Origin: Aureobasidium sp. EXF-3400
Lineage: Eukaryota > Ascomycota > Dothideomycetes > Dothideales > Saccotheciaceae
Reading direction: 5' to 3'
DNA length: 64,000 nt
Assembly: GCA_024195585.1 (NCBI GenBank)
Contig: SWBL01000230.1
Span: forward strand, 1-64,000
Shown here: one piece after another, positions 1 to 10,810 of the stretch
How the letters are laid out: every line of letters begins with the position of its first letter
Numbering within the stretch: position 1 is the first letter of the stretch
Notes under the pieces: generated by a model
Told to the model about the DNA's origin: nothing
Databases searched by the model: none
Seen by the model: only the letters and a program-made list of their open reading frames with translations
Translations under genes and position numbers: made by a program

Positions 1-117
1 GGAGGACGGTCGTGGTACATCTTGCGTAGCGTAGTAGTTCCGCATCTCATGGTCGCCAGCGGATAGAGAAGGAGGCGCAGCCGGAAAAGCATGCTGTTGG
101 TTCTCTGCAGAGGACAT
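1..117 (-). CDS. N-terminus of a possible Prm1-like membrane fusion protein (partial)
   Basis: The first 39 codons of a minus-strand gene that runs off the left edge. It starts at the ATG whose complement is at 115-117 and stays open to the window end. The peptide opens MSSAENQQHAFPAAPPSLS and contains an Asn-Tyr-Tyr segment. From memory, filamentous-fungal PRM1 (plasma-membrane fusion during mating) has a similar short 'FP..PP.L' leader before its first membrane helix, but no transmembrane or other diagnostic part lies in this window. The gene identity is therefore a weak inference; only the start and open frame are seen. Confidence 0.4.
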   Translation of the reverse strand, partial: MSSAENQQHAFPAAPPSLSAGDHEMRNYYATQDVPRPSS

Positions 118-1759
118 GGTTGAGGTGATGAAGCGTGAAATCTGACCAGCAGGATAGGTGTTAGTGGATGCTGATAGCGCGAAGAGTGCGACGCAGTTGT
201 CCGAAGCTAGATTGCTATAGCTAGAAATTTGTATGTACAATACAATCAAAAGCGATTGTCGGCAGAAGTGAAGATATGGGAATGAAAGGAAAACAATAGC
301 GGATTCGATTGCGGAGCGTACGAGAATAAAGACAATGGCAGTTTTTGAATGACAACAAAGAAACACATGCATTGGCTTACCTGGTTGTCGGTCATGGCCC
401 AGTCGTGCGGCCACGGACCTCGTTGTCTGAGACTTAGAGCAAGGCTCCAAGTCAAGAGTTTCACGCGCCATCCACTCAATCCAGTCTCTATTCTGGGATA
501 TGGGAGTTGTTTCCTGCCAGAGCGCTGTTTCTATTAGCGCCCTGTGAAAGGAAAAGTTGACGGATTCGTAAAGCTGCAAGTCAGGTCTTTGATTGGGCGG
601 TTAGAGCAGCGCGCATGCGCGAACAAAGAAGCCGCCCAACCCAAGGCCTCATGTTCTGTCTATTTCGATACACCGAGGCATACGCAGCACACAGAACATG
701 TTAACCCAGTTGTCGTTAGCAGGGCGATTCCGTATCTCGCCCTGGGAGACTTCTCGTCTACGCACGATGGCGAGTTTTGAGACGAGAAGCCCGAGCGAAA
801 AACATCAGCGCCTCGCTGCCGCTTTATCGAAATACATTCTGACGTACCCAAGCCACATTTTGTGGCTGGGCAATGTAAGCCTGTTTACTGCAAGCACGTG
901 CCAACAACTCAGCTTCATCTTCCGGAAGCATGCTCCTTCACGACCATCCTATGACAATGCACAAATTTTTCCTGAGTTTTACACAGGCCACTGAGAGGCT
1001 TGTAATTCTGACCTCTCAACGGACGTATCCATAAATTTAAGGAGTTCCGTGACTTTTGACTGTAGGTTCGTACAGCTGCTGTCATTCGGGAGTCGACCAC
1101 CACCTTGCCAGGCAAGGCAGCCCAATAATGGATGGCCATCCTGTGTGGGACTCTCCAATTCAAGAGTCTCTCCCAAATGGCTACAGAAATTCACCGTTCT
1201 TTTCATTCTAACAGCGCGTCCGCCGGAGTCAATTATTGCCGCCCCAGGTCCATCTGGCACTCAGACAAGTCAACCGCAGTATCGACCTCTGTGAAGGGAT
1301 ACAATGGCGTTTGAAATACACCAGCGATAACAAGAGCTCTGTGAGCCCCTTGTTACTGCCCCAGGCTCCTTATGCATCCTCCTCACTCCAAGCATCGACA
1401 ACAGCACGAAGAGGCACGGTCAAAATGCACAATCTTGTTCGGGCGCTTGCAGTCAAAACTGGAATATCGTTTCCTCAATCAAATACACAGGTACAGTGAA
1501 GGTAAAACGCCATGGAAGTGAAGATTTAGACGCGGCTAAGTGATGTGGAATCGCGGTCCCAGTGACGGAATAAGTGAACAGAAACTGCGAGCTCGATGGA
1601 CATCTGACACTGGCTGAACAACAGGGCGAGTGAATTTTCGAACAATAGCACCTCCTCACGCAGTTCCAGTCGCTGCCTGGCCGTCGCTGCCTCACGTGAT
1701 CCCATAAGAACCAGCGTTCGAACCCCGATCAAACCTTTTCTTTTACACCGACGTCCACC
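118..1759. other. intergenic region, no gene recognised
   Basis: Divergent spacer between the gene leaving on the left and the plus-strand gene at 1760. Only short overlapping ORFs without coding character occur. No tRNA, repeat or clear promoter element was recognised. Confidence 0.5.
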
Positions 1760-2554
1760 ATGCATTCGTCCACCAAGAAGTGGAAGGCCCCTCGAGTCAA
1801 GGCCCGTGAGGAGGGCCAACGCAAGCTCAAGGGCAGAAAGCATCTCTGTCCTGAATCGCCCTTCTTTACCGAACACTTCAACTTTCAGCAACAAGAGACA
1901 AAGATGCTCAAGGAGAAGGAGATGTATCTTGCGAGGTTCCAACCCATCGATATCCCAGTCAAACCTTTCGGTGGCAAGATCTTTGCTCCAGTGCTGTTTG
2001 AGGTCTTTGACGAAGACTACCCATACAGCAATTCTGCATCCTTGGAAGGAAAGTTCCTGCAGACATCATGCAGTCCTGTGCTTTGCATGCCGACCATCTG
2101 GCAGCAAGACTATGAGCAGAACAAACACTTCGTGTATCCTGCCAACGCTCACACCACCTCGACCATCGCCCTCTTCCCCAATCTACAAGAGCTCAAGTTC
2201 GAAGGCAATGACAGAATTGCCAGCAGCGAAACCCACCTTCGCTTCCTACCTGTCCCTCGCCATCCTTGCAATCAGACTGTCAACTGGACAGTCCGCCCAT
2301 ACCTGAAGCCTCACGAGTTTGACGAGATCATGGAAAATCACGCTCCCACGATGGAAGAGATCTACACCTATGACTGGGAGATTGGTCTTCCTAACGATGA
2401 AGATCTTCAGATCGGTCTTCCCGTTCCTATCAACAAGGAAGACCATCATGTTGAAGACACAATCAAAAACGACCCATACGATGGGTCCAAAGCTACTCGC
2501 CTGCTCGGTCACGACCTCCTTGCAGCTCTCGATCCTCAGAACGTCTATTTCTGA
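1760..2554 (+). CDS. uncharacterised 264-aa protein
   Basis: An intronless ORF of 264 residues from an ATG in a good context (CCACCATG). The N-terminus is basic and Lys-rich (residues 6-30), the middle is rich in aromatic and proline residues, and the C-terminal third is acidic. There is no signal peptide, membrane helix or metal-binding motif that I recognise. Codon use resembles the neighbouring housekeeping genes and the frame is clean, so I take it as a real gene, probably restricted to filamentous fungi. Function unknown. Confidence 0.7.
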   Translation: MHSSTKKWKAPRVKAREEGQRKLKGRKHLCPESPFFTEHFNFQQQETKMLKEKEMYLARFQPIDIPVKPFGGKIFAPVLFEVFDEDYPYSNSASLEGKFLQTSCSPVLCMPTIWQQDYEQNKHFVYPANAHTTSTIALFPNLQELKFEGNDRIASSETHLRFLPVPRHPCNQTVNWTVRPYLKPHEFDEIMENHAPTMEEIYTYDWEIGLPNDEDLQIGLPVPINKEDHHVEDTIKNDPYDGSKATRLLGHDLLAALDPQNVYF

Positions 2555-3224
2555 TAAGACATTGAGCATGATACAAAGGTTGGCATCACTACACCTTCAG
2601 TCCATCTCATAAGTCAGATACCGACCTGCAGCTACACTCTCATCCTCACCAAGATTCTTTGATGATTCAACACATCATCGCTCTTTCTATATTTCCCATC
2701 TACCCTCATCTTTTCCCTCCATACCCAACAACATCCACATCAACTTAACATTTCACGAAACATCACGATTCTTTCACGATATCTATGACTGCCAATGAAC
2801 TCAACGTTCATGGCTCTTATGATTCACGACTTACGACTTACGGCCTCATGCCTTTGCTTTTCTTCCTCTTTCTCTTTTCCTCTACACAATGCGTTGTCTT
2901 TCATGCTTTTTGCCCATGCGGATGGTGAACGCTTCGAATGGGAAGCTCACTCATCGCAATGCTCGAATGCGAGCTGATTTTCTACTTTCATGCATTACAC
3001 GTTTTCTCACCATCTATCTCTTGATACCACAACTTAAATTTAAGCTTTCCATGCTCAATATCCAATCATCTAGCACCAGTCAAGTAGGCCCGCGTGTAAG
3101 TCATCAATCCAAAGGAAGCTACTGATGTCCTCGTGAATCTGGGTAATCACGTCGCTGCGTGTAAGTAACCAGTCGGTCCATACGCATTAACTAACTACAA
3201 GTTTCGTGCAGTCTTTCCGACCAG
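2555..3224. other. 3' flank, pyrimidine-rich, no gene
   Basis: CT- and AT-rich sequence downstream of the 264-aa gene, probably its 3'UTR followed by spacer. Only short non-coding-like ORFs are present. Confidence 0.4.
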
Positions 3225-3570
3225 GGGTCTCGTGCAATCTTCCTGTACTATAACTACCAGTTTCGTGCAGTGTTTCCGTGCTCGAACTACCCTACGACGA
3301 ACAGCGGATACATAGAGGAAAGCCACTTCGATACCGACCCGATGACCGATCGTACACACTGGTGGCGACGGTACACTGGCGCAGACCAAGACTTTCGCTA
3401 TGGCTGAACTTCTTGTCACAGTCGGTGCACTCGAAGGGCTTGTCGTGAGTGTCGAGTAAGCGATAGTGACGCTTGAGGTGCTCTCTGGAAAGAGAAGAAT
3501 GAACGGGTAGAAACCTGGAATTCTATACTCGTTGTTGAAGTTGGAACTAGTGCTGATGAAGAAAGATACG
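3225..3570 (-). pseudogene. decayed C2H2 zinc-finger fragment, copy 1 of a dispersed repeat
   Basis: Read on the minus strand, about 3492-3390 encodes SREHLKRHY then [16 protein letters not shown], the linker between two C2H2 fingers of the Msn2/Seb1 class (family form [19 protein letters not shown]). The second zinc-binding His of finger 1 is replaced by Asp (LLDT for SLHT), and the rest of finger 2 has lost its histidines. A CAG acceptor-like site lies immediately before the fragment, as if an ancestral intron were retained. A paralogous copy is at 27203-27500, and similarity extends on both sides beyond the finger. This is a relic, not a working gene. Fragment limits are approximate. Confidence 0.7.
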
Positions 3571-3817
3571 ATGAGTGAGGACGTTCAGTGAACTTCCCTA
3601 GACAACCCTTGCGACCAAATACACCAAATTCTCAAGAGAGGCTCGTAACAAGACAAAAGGTGTCACCACGACAGCGTCCGCCTGGGGTCCCTTAATTTAC
3701 ATGTAGACTTTCTAACTCTGTGACAGTAACGCCGCTTGCTTAGCGACAGAAGAGCAGAGTCGTTTTCTGGCCAGAGATCTGCCCCAAGAGAACCTTTTTA
3801 GATTGTCGTGAGTCTGC

Positions 3818-4122
3818 TTATGCCTCAGGGTTGCGGTCCTTCATGATCTGCAAGGGATCCAGGACTGGGTATGACACTGCCAGACTGCGAAGGGCTGACG
3901 TATGCTGGAAGCCCAGGTAGGCCGCACTCTTGATCTCGTTTTCCGAGAAGTTGGAGAAAGAACTGGGATGATTGGGATCGCCGAGTTGTTCTGGTGTCGA
4001 CACGGGCAATGCCTGTTCACGCAGATCGTCTGCGGCGAATTTCATCACGAGAAGAACTCTTGCATTACACTACGTTTCTAACGCTTCTTGGACGCACCGG
4101 ATCCCTGTCCTGAGGCGGCCAT
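3818..4122 (-). CDS. small uncharacterised protein (about 78 aa)
   Basis: The clear coding part is on the minus strand from 4029 to 3818 and ends SYPVLDPLQIMKDRNPEA. Two starts are possible. One is an in-frame ATG at 4048 (76 aa). The other is a 25-nt first exon (4122-4098, MAASGQGS) spliced over a 68-nt GTGCGT...CGCAG intron (4030-4097), which keeps the frame and gives 78 aa. I prefer the spliced form because its ATG has a better context (CACCATGG). There is no membrane segment or recognised domain. Function unknown. Confidence 0.5.
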
Positions 4123-4588
4123 GGTGACGCGTGCGATGCCGAAGTACTTCTCTTGGGAATATGTTTGTTGTATACTAGGAGGATGTGGTGGAAGTGTGTT
4201 ATTGAAGATGAAGATTGAGACAGGGTGCTATAGGCAACATGTACTCTGGGGCGAGCATCAAGTTTATCACAAGGTCACATACGATCCACCTCTCTTTGAG
4301 GAGTGTGACGACATAATCAGCTTTATCGATGCAAAGTAAATTCAGGTGAGAATGATGTGTTCAGAGAGATTCTATGAAGCTTCGACTCGGGAGGGAAGCC
4401 AACCTAGAAACCATGCATCTTGAGAGCTGCACTGTGACAAACTTCAGCAGAGAATCCCCAAAATGACGAGTCGTTGCATGTGAAGCTACGTCATGAGAAG
4501 CATGAAACTCCACCTCCTCCCTCGCTCCAGATTGATTAACCTTTTCTACCTTGATCACATATGCTCTAGACTATCAAGACACATTAAG

Positions 4589-6866
4589 ATGAGCATGTTC
4601 TCGAAGCTCCCGTGGAGCTCGGGCGGCGAGCAACAACAACAGCATGAAGAAGAGCAGTCACTCACATCGGTGCTGCCAACACCACAAGCACGAAGCGATC
4701 TTACCTTGCTTGTCGCCAACTGCACGGAAACGATGAGAAAGGGAATCACCGACACTTTCGACCCGGACCAGGTCGGAAAGATGGAAGACATGATGTCAAA
4801 ACTCAAGATGGACGAGGGTGCTCAGAAATCGGACGTCACCAACGCTGCAGCGGCCGAGGGCACGGCAGAGAAGACAGAGGAAGAGAAGAAGCTAGCAGAA
4901 GAGGAGAAGAGACGAGCAGAGGAGAAAGCGAAGAGAGAACAAGCAGAAAGAGAAAAGGAACTGAGTGGACCCAAGATGCAAGAACTGCAGAAAGCAGCAC
5001 TACAACACTTTGACGACTGGCGCGATACTGTTCTGCTACGTATTGGAGAAGTCGTTAATCAGCGCGAGGAGGCTGTGTCCCAGAAGAAAGAGGCACATGC
5101 GCAAACATCTCGTGTGCCATCAAAGAAAGCACCCGAACCATCCAGGTACGACGAGGGTGTCAGCAAGGCTCTCAAGGAGCTATGTCCGCCCACAGAAACC
5201 CCACTTGCGGATCTGCAGGAGCAACATCGTGCTTTGATCCTCCATTCAGTCTTACTGTTGCTGCTAAGTTTGGAACACTACTCGGCTTACTCACGTGTGC
5301 TGCTTCTGCACCTGACGAGTAGCTTGAACCTGTCCATCAGCTTCTTAGCTGATGATGAAAGCAAGATTGCTCGTGGATTGCTGTCTGCTGCCGAGATGAA
5401 GGCCGACGACGAAACCAAGAAAAAGCAAGAAGATAACCAGGATTCGAGAAAATGGAAGGTCGGTCTGGCCTCAGTAGCAGGTGCAGCTCTCATTGGAATC
5501 ACTGGAGGTCTAGCAGCGCCCCTTGTCGCTGCTGGTATTGGCTCAGTCATGGGCGGTCTTGGTAAGTTCGACTCGTGATATCTGCAGTATGTCATCTAAT
5601 TGTCACACAGGTCTCGGAGCCACAGCAGCAGCGGGCTATCTCGGTACTCTTGCTAGCAGTTCCGTCATCGTCGGAGGTCTCTTTGGTGCTTACGGTGGTC
5701 GCATGACTGGACAGATGATGGATGCATACGCGAAAGAAGTTGAAGACTTCTCGTTCGTCCCTGTCCGTACCTATCACAAGCCCCGCAAGATTGACAAAGA
5801 ATTTCGCCGTCTACGCGTTGCCATCGGTATCTCTGGGTGGTTGACCGAAAAAGATGAGGTTGTCGAGCCATGGAGAATTATCGGACCAGAGATGGAAGCC
5901 TTTGCCCTTCGTTTCGAACTACAAGCTCTACTCAACCTTGGAAACTCACTGACTACAATGCTTCGCTCAGCAGCATGGGGATACGCGAAGAGCGAGATCA
6001 TCAAACGGACAATCTTCGCTTCGATCACCGCCGCACTGTGGCCTCTGGGTCTGCTCAAAGTCAGCAGGATCATCGATAACCCTTTCAGCGTAGCCAAGTC
6101 CCGCGCAGACAAGGCAGGAGAAGTCCTCGCCGACGCTCTCATCAATCGCGCACAAGGTGAGCGTCCAGTAACGCTCATTGGTTACTCTCTCGGCGCTCGT
6201 GTAATCTTCATCTGTTTGAAATCTTTGGCTGCAAGGAAAGCGTTTGGACTTGTCGAGAACGTGGTCCTGCTTGGTGCACCTACTCCTTCGACCGCAGCAG
6301 ACTGGCGTCTCATCCGTGCTGTCTGCACAGGAAGGGTGGTCAACGTCTACTCGACCTCTGATTATATCCTCGGCTTCCTTTACCGCTCCTCAAGCATTCA
6401 GTATGGTGTCGCAGGTCTGGAACCTGTCTCTTTCGTCCCTGGCGTCCAGAACGTTGATGTCACTGATCTTGTTGCCGGAAACCACACTTCTTACCGCTAC
6501 CTCTGCGGTCGCATCCTCCGCAAGATTGGCTTCGAAGATGTCGATCTCGCAGCCGTTGAGCAAGAGGAGAAGGCATTGGAAGAAGCTACTAAGGCAGAAG
6601 AAAAGGAGCGTGAGCAAAATGAAGCCAACACTAAAGAAAGTGCAGGCTCAGAAGCAGAAGTCAAAGATATGGAAGGCAAAGTACAGCAAAAGAACGAAGC
6701 ATCAATGATGGATTGGGCTAGCGAGAAGTTCAAAGCTGGTGGTGCTTCAGCATCGAGTGCGGCCAACCAAGCTAAGAACTGGGTACAGAAGAATGCTAGC
6801 CCAAACCAGGGTGCGAGCAAGGATGTTGGCGGTGCAGCCGGGGCTGTTGGAAGCAGTTTGATTTGA
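4589..6866 (+). CDS. DUF726/TMCO4-type alpha/beta-hydrolase membrane protein
   Basis: Two exons, 4589-5561 and 5611-6866, joined over a 49-nt GTAAGT...CACAG intron; 742 residues. The N-terminal third is acidic with a Lys/Glu-rich coiled coil (about residues 95-135). A Gly/Ala-rich membrane hairpin spans the splice junction (about 300-360). The C-terminal half is an alpha/beta-hydrolase with the nucleophile elbow GYSLGARVIF, followed by LLGAPTP and then a charged, Ala-rich tail. This order matches the DUF726 family (human TMCO4; yeast Mil1/YFL034W), membrane-associated putative lipases or esterases. An in-frame upstream ATG exists at 4493 or nearby, but the start at 4589 (MSMFSKLPW) gives a typical N-terminus. 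Substrate unknown. Confidence 0.85.
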
Positions 6867-7184
6867 GTGCTTCCTAGTGCGCCGAGGTACGTAAGGCGAG
6901 TAGCTGCAGATATGCACAGTACTATTGAGTAGTACTCACTGGCCTGTGAAGTACAGTATCAATATCCAGAATAGTTAATGACCTTTGTTCACTCGAATAA
7001 CAATCACTTCATGATAGGGAGTGCCAAGCCTTCCCAGAAGTCCACCACTTATTTCGAGCACAAACGTGCTTTCCTTTTCTCTTCTCTTCTTCCATCACCA
7101 ACCTTTTTCCTCTCTCGCCACCCCACTGCCCCCTTCTACTTCTCTTCCGTTGTGCACTTTTCAAGGCAAAGACCCAAGCCCGAC

Positions 7185-7322
7185 TGGGTCATCGCAGTAG
7201 TGATAGACCCCCCGACCAGGGAGTTCAGCCGATTGTCACTAAAAGTGCCTGACGCGAAGCGACAGTCCTCCAGACGTTCAGTGCCTTTGAATGAGTCCAC
7301 TGTTCAGAGCATGAGGAAACCT
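7185..7322 (+). repeat. diverged direct repeat, copy A
   Basis: Copy A of a roughly 140-bp unit. Shared landmarks with copy B at 7945-8100 include GGGAGTTCAG, CAGTCCTCCA/CAATTCCTCCA and GCATGAGG, in the same order and at similar spacing. Identity is low, as expected for an old or mutated repeat. A shorter third relic of the GCATGAGG end occurs near 7395-7410. Confidence 0.45.
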
Positions 7323-7616
7323 TCAACGCGCAGTGCCACTGGATCTACGCATGTCCTGTCTTCAGATGATGGTGCCTCCCAAAAAGTACTGTTCAAAGCA
7401 TGAGGTAAACCAGTTCCGGTCTTCTGCCACTTCGACCTTGACGCTGACTCTACTTCATATGCAGATCTTTCAACACGCAAGTTCCACTCAGGCGCAACGC
7501 CTTTTGACTTGCGCCGCGCGCTGCCAACAGATGCGCCAACAACCATACCAACTCGCAACGCCTCTTGACTTGCCCTGCCCAGGAAGTCATGCCCTGCGAG
7601 CATATCATTCGACAAT

Positions 7617-7654
7617 TACTAGGTCCACGTCGTAGCCGTGGACATGCCCTAGTA
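7617..7654. repeat. palindrome
   Basis: The inverted arms TACTAGG + TCCACG are matched by CGTGGA + CCTAGTA, separated by a 7-nt centre and one 5-nt bulge. It lies in the gene-poor region. A transposon end or simple cruciform is possible; no function is implied. Confidence 0.6.
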
Positions 7655-7944
7655 TCCCTGGTAGGATGTCGTGTCCCTGCGAGGTCCAATCAAAATCTTC
7701 AACTTACAGATCTTCAAGATCGTTGTATGTCGCTCATCCTCGCTACTCAAACGATGCATTTCCGCTGACACACACCAGCCGACTTCTAGACTACTTCTCC
7801 TTCTATAAGGAACATTTAGTCTAGACCCACATGAAGTAATGCCATGTGATCAGGAATTCTTCCCGCGGTATGTGACTTGCTTCCATATCCTGAGTTGCTT
7901 TGCTGACCCGGAATGCAGTCCACTTCAGTATCAGTCAATCCCAG

Positions 7945-8100
7945 GCCCGGCCGATCGCTGCAACAGCGATAGATCACTTAATCAGGGAGTTCAGTTTGCA
8001 GGAACAAAGTGGCCTTGCGCACGTATGCGGACGTGTAACGACAATTCCTCCAAACGTTTGGTACCTTGTACTAGGCATATCGCTCGAAGCATGAGGTTTC
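7945..8100 (+). repeat. diverged direct repeat, copy B
   Basis: Partner of the copy at 7185-7322 with the same ordered landmarks (GATAGA, GGGAGTTCAG, TCCTCCA, GCATGAGG). It is too diverged to assign to a transposon family by eye. Confidence 0.45.
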
Positions 8101-9908
8101 CAACACTCAAACCACAAGATCGGGCCTCTGAAACAATTTTTGGTCCCCGAATCACAGACGTTCGTCCTCCGCCAGATCAAGCCCTATCACCATCCTCGCC
8201 TGAGTCTTCGCATATCAACCAGCAAAGAAGCTCAAATTGGTTTGTCAAACCCACCGTCCATCACTAGCGTCACTTTCCTGATGTATTCACCAGGTCTCAT
8301 CGCCTTGCTACATCCAATGGAACCTGAGCACGAGGTAGACGCCCCTGCGTGGTAAGACGCTCTACATATCAGAGACACTGCCATCGACGCCGCCGCCGCC
8401 TACGACCAGTCTCTAGACATCGATCAGCCCAAGCTTGAGTCTATCTCCGCACCGTTGCATCTCTCCTCTCTGTCAACATAACTTGCGCCTCGGTCAACAA
8501 AAGTCTCAGCCCTCACCAGCACATTCCTTTCTCGTTCTCGGTCCGCACATAGCTCTGCCACTGCCAAAGAAAGTCGTGACGGCATCAACGTCAACCTAAC
8601 CACAGCGACTCATCTCACAACGCTCCACTGGAAAGTACTGCTGCTACTGAGGCTATCTCCATCTTCACTGTAACCAAGAAGCGGACGCGCGCTCCAAATG
8701 TTGAATTATGTGGTCAATTTCCGGACATCGATCGATCCAGACATGAGGCTATTCTCGCGAGACCATGAGACACTCCTCTTCGCAATTTCCTACCTGTCAA
8801 CACGTTCATCTTCCTAGATCGACACATCTCTCCACTATCGCCAGCTGGGTCTTTCCTTGCTATCTGCATGTATAAGTCCAGCGTGATCGTCACCTGGTCT
8901 AGAGAGAGACGTCTAAGCACTGCCATATCTTTCTGCACAAGTAGCCCTCGCCGGCCTGAACACCTTCACTGCTGTCAAGAAAAACAACAACACGGATATA
9001 GCTCCGGCCTGACCGGTTCGCTCCGTTGTTAGCCCTCTCCACTCTCATCTTTCAGCCGACCTCGTTCAAGGCTTCGAGTGTGGGATCTCGATCTGCACTT
9101 GATAGTGTTCATCGCCGTTCCTGTTTCCTTACCGTTCCACTTTGCATCATCCAGCCTTCTTCGCCCAAGACTTGAGTCGACCATCTGTTTAGAAGGTCCT
9201 CGTCGCTACTCATCTCCCTATTCTTGCTCTCTAACAATCTCAGTCTCTTCTCCTAACGCTGCGACTGTTTCGTCTTGCCCGCCGAGTCGACGTCGTCAGC
9301 GTATCCCATCAAGAGTACAAGGAAGGGAGCATGAGGGGCAAGAGGTTACTGGAGCGCAATACCAATGTCTCCAATGCGCAGATTCGAAGTGGAGGGTAAG
9401 GAAGGCAAGCAAGGAAGAAAATAAGAATGAAGCAAATCTGCGAATCAGAAAAACGACAAGACAAGAATTTCTGAAGAAGCAAGGAAAGAAACATCGGAGT
9501 GGTTGGAACTGTCAAGGAGGACCCGAGGAATGACAGAAGCAAATCAAAGCACGTATGGTCATGGAGACAGTTCGTAGATGTCTCTGACGAGTCTTCAATC
9601 ATACAATGAGAGTCTTCTGTTCTTGTTATCAATCGTCTTAGACATACATGATCGTGCAATGAGTAAGTTTCGTATGTCTCTCAATAGTGAAAATGGTTTA
9701 CACCCAGATCCTCCAGCCGGTAAGTAGCACACTCAGCTGCTGACACTGCCATCATTCGTCGAAAATCCACTTCTCCACTGTCAGGCAGGGGCATACCTTG
9801 TAGCTCACAGGGTCGCCGTCACCTCTGTTTCTGTACCTTTGCTTCCTCGCATGTATGCTTTGTAACCAAGAACCTTCTGCAAGTCGACAGCGATCCTACT
9901 CATTCTAG

Positions 9909-10229
9909 ACAGCCTTGCCGCAGCCTCCGTATAGCTATCAAGAGGCACAATATCTTCAAGAGGATCCATCGAGACCTGCATGGGAGAAGCGTGAGAGTTA
10001 CAGACTCTAGCACGCGCAGGAGGTATTTGATTACAACCTGGACACGGTCCCTCACATCATCATCCTCAACTACTTGAAGAAGCCGGACCAGATGCACGAG
10101 AGGGTTCTAGCAAACTACACGACATTAGCGAGCCTGCATAAACCCTTGACTCGATCGGAACCTGATTCGCGAACATCTCGACGCTACCTTGCGCCAGGAG
10201 TAGAATATGCGAGCAATCAGGCGGGTTGA
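9909..10229 (+). pseudogene. probable pseudogene fragment
   Basis: One reading frame stays open for 107 codons except for a single TAG at 10008-10010, ending at TGA 10227-10229. It reads like real protein: a Pro/Tyr/Gln-rich start, then DYNLDTVPHIIILNYLKKP and a charged tail. There is no ATG at its 5' end and no splice site that would remove the TAG cleanly. I interpret it as a fragment of a decayed gene. Family unknown. Confidence 0.45.
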
Positions 10230-10810
10230 TGGAGTGCGTGCAAACTTTCCAGGCACACCATCAGACTGGTGTGCCAGGATGATTGGTGAGGTTCGTCGAA
10301 AGCGGGAGTAGATATAGCAGATGAAGTGATAAGATTGTCTGTTGGACAGAGTGTGCCGGGACACTGATTCTCATCTTCCCAAGGTCCTGTCTCCATTCAT
10401 TGTTCTTTGCTGATGCAGAGCAAGAGTACGAGAATCAACAGCAACAACCAGGCTAGAGAGAAGTGATGTACATAGGCAGCACGGTTTGGAAAGAGAGATG
10501 AAGGGTTTGTATATACAAGTTATCTCTTCTTCTGTCTCCTTGAACAGTGAAGCGGGGCAACGAGAAAGAAAGAATGGCTGGCTAAAACGATATGAAGGGT
10601 GATTGTGCTGTCTTTCTGCTTCTTGTCGCCTTGTACTCAAGAAGAGTCGAAGCGAACATGGAAGGAAGCAGGAAAGGAAAGAATGGAGGTATCCTGCTCA
10701 AAGACTTCAGCAAGCCAGCAAGAGCTCAACTCTGCTTGTCCTGCGAACTCTAAAGGTGGTCATTTGAGCGTTGTGTGTTGATGCACATAGAGGCAAAAGA
10801 AGTAAACCTT
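10230..10810. other. intergenic, 3' side of the TBC gene
   Basis: No gene recognised. It contains the presumed 3'UTR of the minus-strand TBC gene. Confidence 0.4.

Larger units (their letters stand above)
6867..9908. other. gene-poor, decayed region
   Basis: Three kilobases without a convincing gene. ORFs are short or lack coding character, including a 151-codon ORF at 9078-9533 that has no recognisable domain. It holds a pair of diverged repeats and a palindrome (listed separately). Several short stretches look like eroded coding sequence, for example an open run at about 8365-8480. Confidence 0.5.

Noticed and set aside
1716..1735. GTTCGAACCCC-like B box
   Set aside because: No A box, acceptor stem or T stem around it; a chance match.
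9078..9533. 151-codon plus-strand ORF
   Set aside because: Composition looks random, there is no domain, and it lies in the decayed island.
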